DNA of 64,000 bases from Salmonirosea aquatica. Lineage in GTDB: Bacteria > Bacteroidota > Bacteroidia > Cytophagales > Spirosomataceae. The notes under the pieces were generated by a model that made no database searches, was not told the origin of the DNA, and saw only the letters and a list, made by a program, of their open reading frames with translations. Position 1 is the first letter of the stretch; each line of letters begins with the position of its first letter. A program made the translations under genes and the position numbers. Of the stretch, positions 52,711 through 62,069 are shown piece after piece. Where the stretch lies: positions 1,240,001 through 1,304,000 of the forward strand of contig NZ_WHLY01000002.1 of NCBI RefSeq assembly GCF_009296315.1, read 5' to 3'.

Positions 52711-52959
52711 ATGGTTCCTGAATCTCAGCTTTCCGTTGGCCCGATACTCAATGACTTTGGCCTTCATTGCCGGATCAGCCGGATAGAGTCTGTTCCCGTC
52801 GATGCCGCAAACTCGCACCTTTCCATGCTCTATTTCTATGGATTGGATGACCAGGGGCATGACAAGATCGTGCGGATATGGTTCTATTCTTCCCGGATGC
52901 TCCAGGAACAGGAGCTAAACGACATTCGGCTCAATTTCCCCCATATTCCAATTGTTTGA
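52711..52959 (+). CDS. Hypothetical small protein
   Basis: An 82-residue frame with no recognised domain. The second half (LSMLYFYGLDDQGHDKIVRIWFYSSRMLQEQELNDI) looks protein-like. A minus-strand frame of 68 codons overlaps it (52654-52860) and is hard to exclude by eye. It may be the 3' remains of a larger gene. Confidence 0.4.
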   Translation: MVPESQLSVGPILNDFGLHCRISRIESVPVDAANSHLSMLYFYGLDDQGHDKIVRIWFYSSRMLQEQELNDIRLNFPHIPIV

Positions 52960-53096
52960 ATCCTAGAAATGAGTCTGGGTGGTGAACAAATCTCGGTTTA
53001 GGGAAAATTTCGGTGATGCTTTAATAAGTACAGATCCAAAGCCGGAAGTTTAAAAGAACTTACCCGAAGCCTAGTCTGTAGAATTACCGGGACTCA

Positions 53097-54113
53097 TCAT
53101 TTGATACCCGGTGGATTCATAGCTGTCTGGAAAAACCGGGCTACTTCAGTATTGATTTTGTCGTCCGTGCCATGCCCAATCCCAGAATAAGTTTTGAACC
53201 AGGCGGTGGCCCCGCCCATCCGGTAAGCTATTTCACAGGTAGCCCAGCGGTCTGGAAACATGGGCTTTCCAATGACCGAGAAGATGACGCCACGTTCTTC
53301 GTCACTATACGCATCATCATACAGCGCAGCGTCGTTTTCATCCAGTTCGCCCATGTACAGAAATTGCGGAACTTGCTGATACATTTTTAGATCGGGGTCC
53401 TTTCCAAAGCATTGCTTGAAATCATACAGTCCCAGCGGATACGCTAGAGGCCTGCCGCGCAAAGTATTGAGGGGCAGGATCGGCATAGCATTGATGCCGC
53501 CACAAGCAGTGGCAGCTATCCGGTCGGGATGAATCATCGTCAGGCGGTTAACGAATGTTCCCGAAGCTGAAAAACCCGTCAACCATACCTTTTGGTGTAT
53601 GACAATACCGAGGGTATCCAACTGTCTGCGGGCATTTTCGATCATCGCCAGTAACTGCAGGTCTAACCGCTTCAATGGCCCCTGTGCAATCAACACAGCA
53701 TCCCGGTCGAGGGCGTGGGTATAGGTCAGCGAATCACTGAAAGGCCGGGGAAAGACGGGTACCAGCAGAGGTACACGCAGGGCCTTGGCCACGTAGTTAC
53801 CTACCGAACTTGTTCGGGCGGCATAGTAGGCGGCCCGTTCATGAACAGCCAGCGTATCATTCACGACGCCTGTATTATTTGGTTCTACGAGAAGGAAACG
53901 GGTGTCATGGAGGGGTGTGCCGGCAGGGACGAATACAAAATACGGAAAGTGAAAACCCATAGCAGGGTTGGCCTCGAAACGCAACAGTCGGGCCCCTGAG
54001 TCAGTTGTGGCTGAATGTTCCCCAGTAGGTTGAGCGACGCTGACCGTTAGCCAGGGTACCGCTAACAAAAAAACAGCATTGAAAATCAACCGAAGCAAGA
54101 ATAGTAGTTTCAT
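53097..54113 (-). CDS. Secreted alpha/beta hydrolase-like protein
   Basis: About 338 residues from the ATG at 54113, which opens a signal peptide (KLLFLLRLIFNAVFLLAVP). The fold is esterase/PHB-depolymerase-like: nucleophile Ser in WLTGFSASGTFVN, and a likely catalytic His in GIGHGTDDK near the C-terminus. Segments FVPAGTPLHDTRFLLVEPNN and DRIAATACGGINAMPI fit this. The substrate is unknown. The same frame stays open upstream of the ATG to beyond 54203, where only a TTG could start; this part is discussed as a finding. Confidence 0.75.
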   Translation of the reverse strand: MKLLFLLRLIFNAVFLLAVPWLTVSVAQPTGEHSATTDSGARLLRFEANPAMGFHFPYFVFVPAGTPLHDTRFLLVEPNNTGVVNDTLAVHERAAYYAARTSSVGNYVAKALRVPLLVPVFPRPFSDSLTYTHALDRDAVLIAQGPLKRLDLQLLAMIENARRQLDTLGIVIHQKVWLTGFSASGTFVNRLTMIHPDRIAATACGGINAMPILPLNTLRGRPLAYPLGLYDFKQCFGKDPDLKMYQQVPQFLYMGELDENDAALYDDAYSDEERGVIFSVIGKPMFPDRWATCEIAYRMGGATAWFKTYSGIGHGTDDKINTEVARFFQTAMNPPGIK

Positions 54114-54203
54114 ATAAAGTAGTGATTTAAAAGCTAATTGCCCTAAAGATGGACCGTTAGTTCTTTTCTTTAAAACAAGCTGTTCTTGAACCCGCTTAAT
54201 CAA

Positions 54204-54748
54204 TTCATCAATCGTTACAAAAGGAAGTTGATCTGTTTGACCAGTATTTTCATATGTAATGATCGATCTGCAAACTTGGCGGGACGGTGGTTGGAGAATA
54301 TTATCTGATGTTCGCAGTCGCGCTACTAAATAGGATGTCTGATGGTGATTGCAATGTGGAGATTACGCCATTGATGAAGCTTATTTGGAGTATCTACCTC
54401 CAGCCGCTCCGAATTCATCGATCTACAAAGTATTGAGTGAAAGAGATAGGACCGTATGAAACGATAAGCAGTCCATGAGTTGCAGTGATTCAGGGCACTA
54501 ACCCGAGGGTAAACTCCGTATGAATACGTTTGAGCCAAACATCGATTGCCCGCTTGACCACTTTGGAGTCAGCCCACTGCTGCCCGTAAGGGCAGAAGGA
54601 TTAGTAAAAGGAGCCCTCACGCAAAGTAAGATCGAACCAATTTTATTAACTATACTGATTTGGAGGTCAGCACAGGCACTATTTGACCTACCCGATCTCT
54701 AAATTTTCCAGCCGGGAATTTCAGTTTATTCCAAGTTTATAAAGTACA
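54204..54748. other. Intergenic stretch of about 545 bases without a supported gene
   Basis: It holds short overlapping frames on both strands (54326-54538 minus, 54520-54702 plus) with no signal or domain. A small hairpin CTGCCC-GTAA-GGGCAG occurs near 54580-54597. The minus-strand frame of the hydrolase continues open through its right part. Nothing else is seen. Confidence 0.5.
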
Positions 54749-56026
54749 TCAATTGATCCATGCACGGAAATAAGCCGAACTCTGGATGGACTTGACTTGC
54801 TGCTTACCACCCTGGGTATAGAACAGGGTTCCAGAAACCGATCCCGCAATAAGTTTACCTGGAATGTAATCGGTAATGGTAATTTTCCCTCCACCTGACA
54901 TCCATTGATTGTTATCCGAGCGGTAGAAGTGAGCGTAGGCTTTACTCCCGTCATATGCATTTATACCAATACTTTTGCCGGGATTTGTACTGGCTTCGTT
55001 CACCTCGTAGGTACCTTTGCCCGAAAAATTTTCAATTGTAAAGCCAACCGATGCCGCTCCGGGAATAACGGCTCCCTTCTCCGAAACAAGTCCAACCAGT
55101 GTACCATTGGCGTTGGCCAGCGATACAAAGGCGTTATTTACCGAATTGCCGTTAACGGTACAAGTGTTGCCACCATAGATGCTTAAGTTGGTCACGAGCA
55201 GCAATTGCGTTTTTTCAGCAATCATGATCTGAGTGCTGATGGTTACAGTGCTCCCTGGTGAGTGGGGGGGAGCCAGGTACTCCAGATTCCGCCCATCGTC
55301 ATGTTCTACAGCGAGCCCCAAATCCGCATTAGCGTGCTCACGCACAGGTACCCCGTTGATCCTCCAGTTACTTGCAAGCCCCGATTCTTCTGGATTGGTG
55401 AGCGCAAGCCACTTTTCTTCAGGGTCGCCACTGAAATTTTTCAGATAGTAGGGTTTTACCAGTATGCTTTCATTAGGTAACACTTGGGGGTTTTCAGGAC
55501 GCAGAAAAAACTGTTCAAAAAAGGCGATGTCCTGCGGCCGGCTGATGGATGCCATAGCCTGTTTTTTTACTTTGTCAGGAGTAATGGCCCAGCCCAGCCA
55601 TGTTCCATTGGCTTGCTGCACGGCTAAGCCCAGCGCATCGGGTGTGGAACCGATAATATCCTCGTCCTTATAATTCCAGGTGGCGGTGATGGGTTTCTTA
55701 TAAGTAGCGTCGGCGGGCAACAGCCGGTACCCGGATTCTACTCCCCCCGGGGCTTTGTTTTCGATGGGTTGTACCGTGATGGCCGTTTCCTTTTCCAGGG
55801 CACCGGCGGGAAAAGTAAACGTTACAGGGCTGCCCGGCAGGGTAATTTCTCCTCCCGCCGGGCCGACCATCCGGGTAAAGGAGCTCCCCTTGGGTTGGCC
55901 TACTTCCGTAGAGATGCCCCCCGATGGAATGTTGGGATCGGGCGTGTCAGGTTCGATGGTTGCATCAGGCTGAGTGCAGGCCAGCAAGCCCAGCAATAAA
56001 ATCTGATGTAAACGTAGCATGTTCAT
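54749..56026 (-). CDS. Lipoprotein with ZU5-like domain
   Basis: About 425 residues from the ATG at 56026, chosen because it gives a lipoprotein signal (LHQILLLGLLAC); the frame is open a further 36 codons upstream without signal character. After a Pro/Asp-rich linker (DATIEPDTPDPNIPSGG) a ZU5-like beta-sandwich is visible: GPAGGEITLPGSPVTFTFPAGALEKET. The C-terminal half is beta-rich (SIYGGNTCTVNG, SVSGTLFYTQGGKQQV) and without a named domain. A surface-exposed structural or binding role is likely. It is divergent from the DUF218 gene. Confidence 0.75.
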   Translation of the reverse strand: MNMLRLHQILLLGLLACTQPDATIEPDTPDPNIPSGGISTEVGQPKGSSFTRMVGPAGGEITLPGSPVTFTFPAGALEKETAITVQPIENKAPGGVESGYRLLPADATYKKPITATWNYKDEDIIGSTPDALGLAVQQANGTWLGWAITPDKVKKQAMASISRPQDIAFFEQFFLRPENPQVLPNESILVKPYYLKNFSGDPEEKWLALTNPEESGLASNWRINGVPVREHANADLGLAVEHDDGRNLEYLAPPHSPGSTVTISTQIMIAEKTQLLLVTNLSIYGGNTCTVNGNSVNNAFVSLANANGTLVGLVSEKGAVIPGAASVGFTIENFSGKGTYEVNEASTNPGKSIGINAYDGSKAYAHFYRSDNNQWMSGGGKITITDYIPGKLIAGSVSGTLFYTQGGKQQVKSIQSSAYFRAWIN

Positions 56027-56341
56027 GGTTGAAGAACGGAAATTCCGCTGCGGCGGAGTTGACTTTGTTTTTGACCCTTCAAAATTCCCCTTTGGAATGT
56101 CTTCGGGGAAATACGACTCGTACCAATTGGGCACTAGACTGTCCTAACTGGCATTCCGGCTGGATAAATCGTTCTGTCCAAGACAGAACTAATACCCATC
56201 TCCAAAACAGCCAGGTACCTACCGGGGGCAGGCAGTTGGCCAGGAGATAGCTTTCCGGTCGAATCGTTAAAAATTTAACGGTGCGTTAATCCTGGCTTAA
56301 CGCTCCCTATCTTCCTTTGCTTCCGTAAAATCTATAACCAG

Positions 56342-57619
56342 ATGAGCCAATTCCTCAAAGCGACGCCGATATGCCTGCTGTTCCTAGCGCTGTCCTTAGG
56401 TCTGTCTGCCCAGAAACCCGGGCCCCTGGCCACCTATGAACCCATCTACGGGCCGTCAGTTGTTCAATTGAAGAATTTCTATGCCCTCAGTTTGCTGGAA
56501 AGCCCGGACGCATCACGGATTCTGCTGGCCGATCCTGCCCTGCGCAGTTTGTATCAGCAGAAAAATGACCACCTCAGTCGGGCGGTGAAGGAATGTGGCA
56601 GCGACGTGGGTTGCTATACGGGTACAATGAAATTCACAGAGGATGAAATCAAACTTGTTAGCGGGCGGCTGTCTCAGCTCTATAAAGCAGACAACGGCCT
56701 GGGAAAACTGGTAAAAGACCACCTTATTCCTTCGGGTACTTATATCCTCTACGACTCCCTGCCCCTCGGGGAACTGCTGGTCAAAGCCTGGGAACTGGAA
56801 GCCCGGGGCCTCAACCACGTCCTGGAAGTGTACGCCGAGGGAATGAAACCCAACTACCCGGCCATCGACTCCATTGCTTTCAATACCAAGTCCCGCAGTT
56901 TTGGTACCCTGGCCTACGACGTGGCCGAACTGACCCGACAAGAAGGCAATACCAGTCTGTTCTTTTCCCCCTCCCTCCAATACGCTCTGCGGTGGCTGGA
57001 AGTGAATGGCCGCGACGAGGCCGCCGACTACGAGCCCATGCGGTTTACGGAGAACAAGGCTGCTTTTCTGCACGCCAGAGCCCTGGATTCCCTGGCTGCC
57101 TGGGACAAATTTAAGTACAGCGTTATCCTGGTACCCGGCTCCGGGCCTTCCGACCCCAGTGTTGCGCTGAGTCCGGTCGGCATGTTGCGCTGCCGCCTGG
57201 GGGCGTTGCGGTACTTCGATGGCCTGGCCCCGTTCCTGGTCGTGTCGGGCGGAAGGGTACATCCTTTCAAAACCAAATACAGTGAGGCGTTTGAGATGAA
57301 AAGGTACCTTATGGAGGTGTTGCACGTGCCGGAGGAGGCAATCGTCTTGGAGCCCCACGCCCGACATACGACAACGAACCTGCGCAACACCGTCCGGCTG
57401 CTATTCCACTACGGCATGCCTATTGGCAAGCCCTGCCTGATCACCACTACCCGCTCCCAAAGCCTGAGCATCGGCTCCCACGCTTTTGTCGAACGCTGCC
57501 GCCGCGAACTGGGGTACCTGCCCTACCGCCTGGGGGAGCGGCTGAGCGATACTGATTTGGAGTTTTTTCCTTCTCTGAATTCTTTACAGATCGACCACGA
57601 CGAACCCCTAGACCCTTAA
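56342..57619 (+). CDS. Secreted DUF218 (YdcF/ElyC-like) protein
   Basis: A 425-residue exported protein: signal peptide (ICLLFLALSLGLSAQ), a helical N-terminal region of about 240 residues with a Cys pair (ECGSDVGC), and a C-terminal DUF218 domain. The DUF218 pattern is clear: SVILVPGSGPSD, PFLVVSGGRVHPFKTKYSEAFEMKRYL, VPEEAIVLEPHARHTTTNLRNT, CLITTTRSQSLS. DUF218 proteins are linked to envelope polysaccharide and vancomycin tolerance, but no reaction is established. The next gene starts four bases after its stop, so the two are coupled. Confidence 0.82.
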   Translation: MSQFLKATPICLLFLALSLGLSAQKPGPLATYEPIYGPSVVQLKNFYALSLLESPDASRILLADPALRSLYQQKNDHLSRAVKECGSDVGCYTGTMKFTEDEIKLVSGRLSQLYKADNGLGKLVKDHLIPSGTYILYDSLPLGELLVKAWELEARGLNHVLEVYAEGMKPNYPAIDSIAFNTKSRSFGTLAYDVAELTRQEGNTSLFFSPSLQYALRWLEVNGRDEAADYEPMRFTENKAAFLHARALDSLAAWDKFKYSVILVPGSGPSDPSVALSPVGMLRCRLGALRYFDGLAPFLVVSGGRVHPFKTKYSEAFEMKRYLMEVLHVPEEAIVLEPHARHTTTNLRNTVRLLFHYGMPIGKPCLITTTRSQSLSIGSHAFVERCRRELGYLPYRLGERLSDTDLEFFPSLNSLQIDHDEPLDP

Positions 57620-57623
57620 CTCT

Positions 57624-58502
57624 ATGAAAAATCTGATCCTGGCGACTATCACCGCCGGTATGCTCTGGTGCTTTACCTACGAGTTGCCGGGGGTAGGAAA
57701 AATGGAAGTCACCCGTTCCCTCACCGTGGATTCTTTGGGGGCATGTCAGGGCGTGAGTTTTATCGACAACAAGGTCTTTCTATACGGGGATAGGGAGGTA
57801 GGCGTAATCCGGGAATATTCCGTGAGCCCTGATTCGCTGGTTTATTCGGGTAGAGAATACCGCCTCACTGTGGATGGGAAAAACGTCATCAACCACCCGA
57901 CGGGTATCGCCTACCAGCCGGGCCAGCCCGTATTCATGGGCAACAGCATCCGGCTGAATCCCGAAGGTACCCTATGGAAAGCGGTTATCTACCAGGTAGA
58001 CTGGCCGGGCCTGCAAAACAGCAAAACGCTGGACGGCAACCTACTGCGCACGATTGAAGACGACGCCTGCATCCAGGGTACCCGTCCGGAGTACGTGCAA
58101 TACAAGGGGAAATGGTACGTGGCCACCGCCGATTACGGCGACAAACGGAACGAGGTACGGCTCTATGATCCTGAAAAGCTCAAAAGCGCCACCAAAACCT
58201 CAGAGCCGGGGGTACTCTACAAAAAATTCACGTGCGGTCCCTGGGTACAGAATCTACACTGGCTAGCAAAAGACAGGGTGCTGGTGCTGATCCAGAATCA
58301 GATCGAAGGTCGGAAATGGCGCTTCACCTACCTGGACCTTGAAAAATCACTCAACGAGGGTACCGCGCACCTGCTCAGCACGCATGATCTTGACAAAGCC
58401 GACGAACTGGAAGGATTTGCGATGGTCGGCAAGGGGCAAACGGGAATTGCCGTTACCTCCTCCCGGAAGAACAATGTGCACCTCATTCATGTAAAGCCTT
58501 GA
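57624..58502 (+). CDS. Exported protein of unknown function
   Basis: A 292-residue protein with a hydrophobic N-terminus (LILATITAGMLWCFTYELPG) that may be a signal peptide. Repeated beta motifs (GVSFIDNKVFLYGDREVGVI, HPTGIAYQPGQPVFMGN, KWYVATADYGDKRNEVRLYD, ELEGFAMVGKGQTGIAVTSS) suggest a beta-propeller. No family is recognised. It starts four bases after the DUF218 gene and is co-transcribed with it. The following SusC gene has its own promoter region. Confidence 0.65.
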   Translation: MKNLILATITAGMLWCFTYELPGVGKMEVTRSLTVDSLGACQGVSFIDNKVFLYGDREVGVIREYSVSPDSLVYSGREYRLTVDGKNVINHPTGIAYQPGQPVFMGNSIRLNPEGTLWKAVIYQVDWPGLQNSKTLDGNLLRTIEDDACIQGTRPEYVQYKGKWYVATADYGDKRNEVRLYDPEKLKSATKTSEPGVLYKKFTCGPWVQNLHWLAKDRVLVLIQNQIEGRKWRFTYLDLEKSLNEGTAHLLSTHDLDKADELEGFAMVGKGQTGIAVTSSRKNNVHLIHVKP

Positions 58503-58569
58503 TTATCCCTATCCCTTAAATTTCATATTTTCTTAATTTTTACTCTGCATTAGGGTAACAGCCCAAAAA

Positions 58570-58577
58570 TACATTTG
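58570..58577 (+). promoter_or_regulatory. -7 promoter box upstream of the second susC
   Basis: TACATTTG fits TAnnTTTG exactly, 93 bases before the susC ATG, in AT-rich sequence. No good -33 box is seen at the expected spacing. Confidence 0.4.
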
Positions 58578-58669
58578 CGCTTTGATTGAATCACTTTACT
58601 GGTGAGATCAATAAAGTGTAAATGTATTTTTTTATTGTAATTATTCAATTTTAAGTACAGAGGAGTCGT

Positions 58670-61600
58670 ATGAGAAAACAACTATTATCCGTGGTACCCT
58701 ACCTCCTGACCGGAGTGCTGTCGATCGGCTTCACGTTTTCGGGTGGGGCGACGGTGGTAAGAGGGGAAGACGTCATCAGGCGAGAAAACGCAGTGCCTCA
58801 GGCCCTGATTTCGGTGTCGGGCCAGGTGGTGGACGAGGCGGGCGAACCGCTGATCGGCGTGACGGTACTGGAAAAAGGCAGCAGCCGGGGAACCGTTACC
58901 AACGAAACAGGCAACTATACGCTGAACACCGAACCCGGGGCTACGCTGGTGTTTTCCTTTGTGGGTTTCATCGCCCAGGAAATTCCGGTATCCGATCGGC
59001 CCACGGTCAACGTCACTCTGGTACAGGATGCACTGATGCTCAACGAAGTGGTGGCCGTAGGGTACCAGACGCTGCGCAAAAGCGATCTGACCGGGGCGGT
59101 ATCGAGCGTGAAAGCCAAGGAACTCAACCTGACCACGCCTACCATCGGCCAGGCCTTAGTGGGTAAGGTAGCCGGGGTACAAATCTCACAGGTGAGTGGT
59201 GCGCCTTACAATACGACCAAAATCCGGGTACGGGGGGTAGGTTCGGTCAACGCCAGTTCGGACCCCCTCTATGTCATCGACGGCTATCCGGCGGGAAACG
59301 ACGTTTTCATCAACCCCAACGACATCGAGTCGATCGACATCCTGAAAGATGCCGCCTCGGCGGCCATCTACGGTTCGCGGGCGGCGGGTGGCGTGGTGCT
59401 CATCACCACCAAGCGCGGCAAGGAGGGCAAGGGACGGTTGGAATACGACTATCAGTTTGGCGTGAATCAGCTGAGTAAAAAAGTGAAGCTGATGAACTCC
59501 GCCGAATACACCCAACTGTTCATCGACGCCCGCAATGGTACCTACCGCGACCTGATGGTGAACGCGGGCAAGCCTTTTACGGATGCCAACTATTCGGACG
59601 ACAACGCTACCCGCATCAAAAACATAGGGAGCGCGGGCTCGGTAAGTATTCCCACCAGTCTGTACGATTTTGCAACCCAAAAGGCCCTGCCGCAGCAGTA
59701 CGACACCGATTGGCAGGACGAACTGTACCAGAATGCGCTGGTGCAGCGGCATAACCTTTCGTTTACCGGGGGTAAAAACGGCGTGCGCTACGCCGTCAGC
59801 GGGGGGTACCTCGACCAGCCGGGAATTATTCTCAGCACGGCCCAGCAACGGCTCAATTTCCGGACCAATCTGGACGCGGAGCTGACCAGCAAATTGAAAG
59901 TGGGTGCCAATCTCGCCGTAACCTCCAACACCAACCGGGAGGTTCAGGAAGGCCGCTTCAACCAGGGACCTATCCTGGGCGCTTTGATTTACATGCCGAT
60001 TTTTAAAGCCTACAACGAAGACGGTACCCTGGCCAAGAACGAGGCCGCCGCGCTCAGCTCCGGCTTCGGTTTCCAGTCGATCGAAAATCCTGTGGCTTTG
60101 GCTACCGAAACCCACATCAACCGCCGGGGGCTGCGGGGTACCTACAATGGCTTCGCCACCTACGAAATCATTCCCGACCTAACCTTCAAAGCCAATCTGG
60201 GAATGCAGACCTACACGGAAAAATACGAGTTTTACAAGCCGACCAGCCTGAGCAGCGGGGCCAATCCCCCCGGCTCACCGCAGGCCGTGGCGGCGGCCTT
60301 TGCCGAGTCACAACTGCTCACGCAGGTAGACCAGCTGGCCGAGTTCACGCTCAATTACCGGAAGCAGTTCGGATTGCATAGCCTCGATGCGCTCGCCGGG
60401 TATACGGCCCAAAAAAACACGCGCGATGTACTGGCCGTGCGGGCCAATGGCTTCCAAAATGACCTGATCGAAGAGGTAACGGCCAAGGGTGCCGACGCCA
60501 CCAATTTTTCCATGCTCAACAATACCGGAAAAACCGAGTGGTCACTGCTTTCCTACCTGGCCCGCGCGGTGTATAACTACGACAACCGCTACTACCTGAC
60601 GGCCTCCTTCCGAACCGACGGGTCGTCGCGCTTCGGTCCCAACAACCGCTGGGGCAATTTCCCTTCGGTATCCGCCGGCTGGAACATTTCCAACGAATCC
60701 TTCTACGGCGACCGTTTCGGAAAATCGACGACCCTTAAGCTACGCGCCAGCTGGGGACTGAGCGGCAACAACAACATCGGAAATTACAACTTCCTGCAAA
60801 CCATGGCCACGCCGGGCGGCGTTGTCTTCGGCAATGGATCGGTCAACACCGCCTTGTGGGCCGAGGGTATCAAGGATCTGGACCTGGGCTGGGAATCCAC
60901 TTCGCAGTTTAACTTTGGCGCGGATATTGGATTACTTAACGACCGGCTATCCATCATCGCCAATTACTACCTGAGCCGCTCGTTCAACCTGTTATTTTAC
61001 CAACCCATCTCGGCGATTTCCGGTACCTCTACCATTCTGACCAATTTGCGTGACTCCAAGGTCGAGAACAAGGGTTTTGACATCCAGGTGGATGGCCGGG
61101 CCATTTCCAGTCGGGATTTTAGCCTGAACGTCAGTGGTAATATTTCCCTGAACCGCAACAAAGTGTTGGACATGGGCGGCGCGAGTACCATCATCACCAA
61201 CGGAGCCGAGCGCTCCTACCTGACCCACATCACGCAGGAAGGCCAGCCCATCGGTATGTTCTACGGATTCAAAGTGGCAGGCATGGTGCGCGAAGCGGAC
61301 ATGGAGAATATCGCCATTGACAATGCCAACTACAACTCCGCTACCAAGTCGTTTCCGGAAGGCTATGTACTCAAAGGTCCGGCCCGCTCCTTGGCTTCCT
61401 CCAACCCGTTGCGTCCCGGCGATCTGTACTTTGAAGATGTCAATGGCGACGGGATAGTGGACGACAACGATAAGCGGGTCATCGGCAGTCCGCATCCAAA
61501 ATTCACCTATGGCTTTTCGCTGTCGGCGCGCTACCGCAATTTCGACTTCACATCTTCCTTCAATGGCGTGTACGGCAACCAGGTACTCGACGGACAAGAC

Positions 61601-62008
61601 TACTACCTCTTCAACATGGAAGCTTCGGGCAACCAGTACCAGAAAGTCGTGAACCGCTACCGTTCCGAAACCGAGCCGGGCGATGGCAGCGTATACCGCG
61701 CTTCGCGCGGGGGTACCCAGAGCAACAGTACGCGGCTTTCTACCTTCTACCTGCAGGACGGTTCGTTTCTACGCTGCACCAACCTGATGCTGGGTTATAA
61801 TGTACCCAACATAGCGGGTCTGACCCGCAACGCCATCAGCAACCTGCGGCTGTATGTAAGCGCCGACAACGCCTTTACGCTCACGAAGTACCTGGGGTAC
61901 AATCCCGAAGTGGATTATAATGATGGGGCTAATCTGACGCCGGGTGTGGACTATGGCAAGTACCCCCTGGCCCGCGCCTGGAACATCGGAGCAAAAGTCA
62001 CTTTTTGA
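58670..62008 (+). CDS. SusC/RagA-family TonB-linked outer-membrane protein (second)
   Basis: A 1112-residue outer-membrane transporter with signal-like N-terminus, carboxypeptidase-like domain (ISVSGQVVDEAGEPLIGVTV), SusC plug (VVAVGYQTLRKSDLTGAVSS, IRVRGVGSVNASSDPLYVIDG), the motif DILKDAASAAIYGSRAAGGVVLI, and a barrel ending AWNIGAKVTF. The N-terminal region before the carboxypeptidase-like domain is longer than usual (about 40 residues) but contains no clear STN domain. Its SusD partner follows after 61 bases. The ligand is unknown; no glycoside hydrolase lies next to this pair within the window. Confidence 0.92.
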   Translation: MRKQLLSVVPYLLTGVLSIGFTFSGGATVVRGEDVIRRENAVPQALISVSGQVVDEAGEPLIGVTVLEKGSSRGTVTNETGNYTLNTEPGATLVFSFVGFIAQEIPVSDRPTVNVTLVQDALMLNEVVAVGYQTLRKSDLTGAVSSVKAKELNLTTPTIGQALVGKVAGVQISQVSGAPYNTTKIRVRGVGSVNASSDPLYVIDGYPAGNDVFINPNDIESIDILKDAASAAIYGSRAAGGVVLITTKRGKEGKGRLEYDYQFGVNQLSKKVKLMNSAEYTQLFIDARNGTYRDLMVNAGKPFTDANYSDDNATRIKNIGSAGSVSIPTSLYDFATQKALPQQYDTDWQDELYQNALVQRHNLSFTGGKNGVRYAVSGGYLDQPGIILSTAQQRLNFRTNLDAELTSKLKVGANLAVTSNTNREVQEGRFNQGPILGALIYMPIFKAYNEDGTLAKNEAAALSSGFGFQSIENPVALATETHINRRGLRGTYNGFATYEIIPDLTFKANLGMQTYTEKYEFYKPTSLSSGANPPGSPQAVAAAFAESQLLTQVDQLAEFTLNYRKQFGLHSLDALAGYTAQKNTRDVLAVRANGFQNDLIEEVTAKGADATNFSMLNNTGKTEWSLLSYLARAVYNYDNRYYLTASFRTDGSSRFGPNNRWGNFPSVSAGWNISNESFYGDRFGKSTTLKLRASWGLSGNNNIGNYNFLQTMATPGGVVFGNGSVNTALWAEGIKDLDLGWESTSQFNFGADIGLLNDRLSIIANYYLSRSFNLLFYQPISAISGTSTILTNLRDSKVENKGFDIQVDGRAISSRDFSLNVSGNISLNRNKVLDMGGASTIITNGAERSYLTHITQEGQPIGMFYGFKVAGMVREADMENIAIDNANYNSATKSFPEGYVLKGPARSLASSNPLRPGDLYFEDVNGDGIVDDNDKRVIGSPHPKFTYGFSLSARYRNFDFTSSFNGVYGNQVLDGQDYYLFNMEASGNQYQKVVNRYRSETEPGDGSVYRASRGGTQSNSTRLSTFYLQDGSFLRCTNLMLGYNVPNIAGLTRNAISNLRLYVSADNAFTLTKYLGYNPEVDYNDGANLTPGVDYGKYPLARAWNIGAKVTF

Positions 62009-62069
62009 GGATGCCGTTAGCGATTGGCTCTTAGCTTTCCAGATGATTCGCTATTAATTTTTTATAACA

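Noticed and set aside
54326-54702. Two short frames in the 54 kb gap as genes
   Set aside because: No signal, domain or credible composition; they overlap each other and lie in an otherwise featureless gap.
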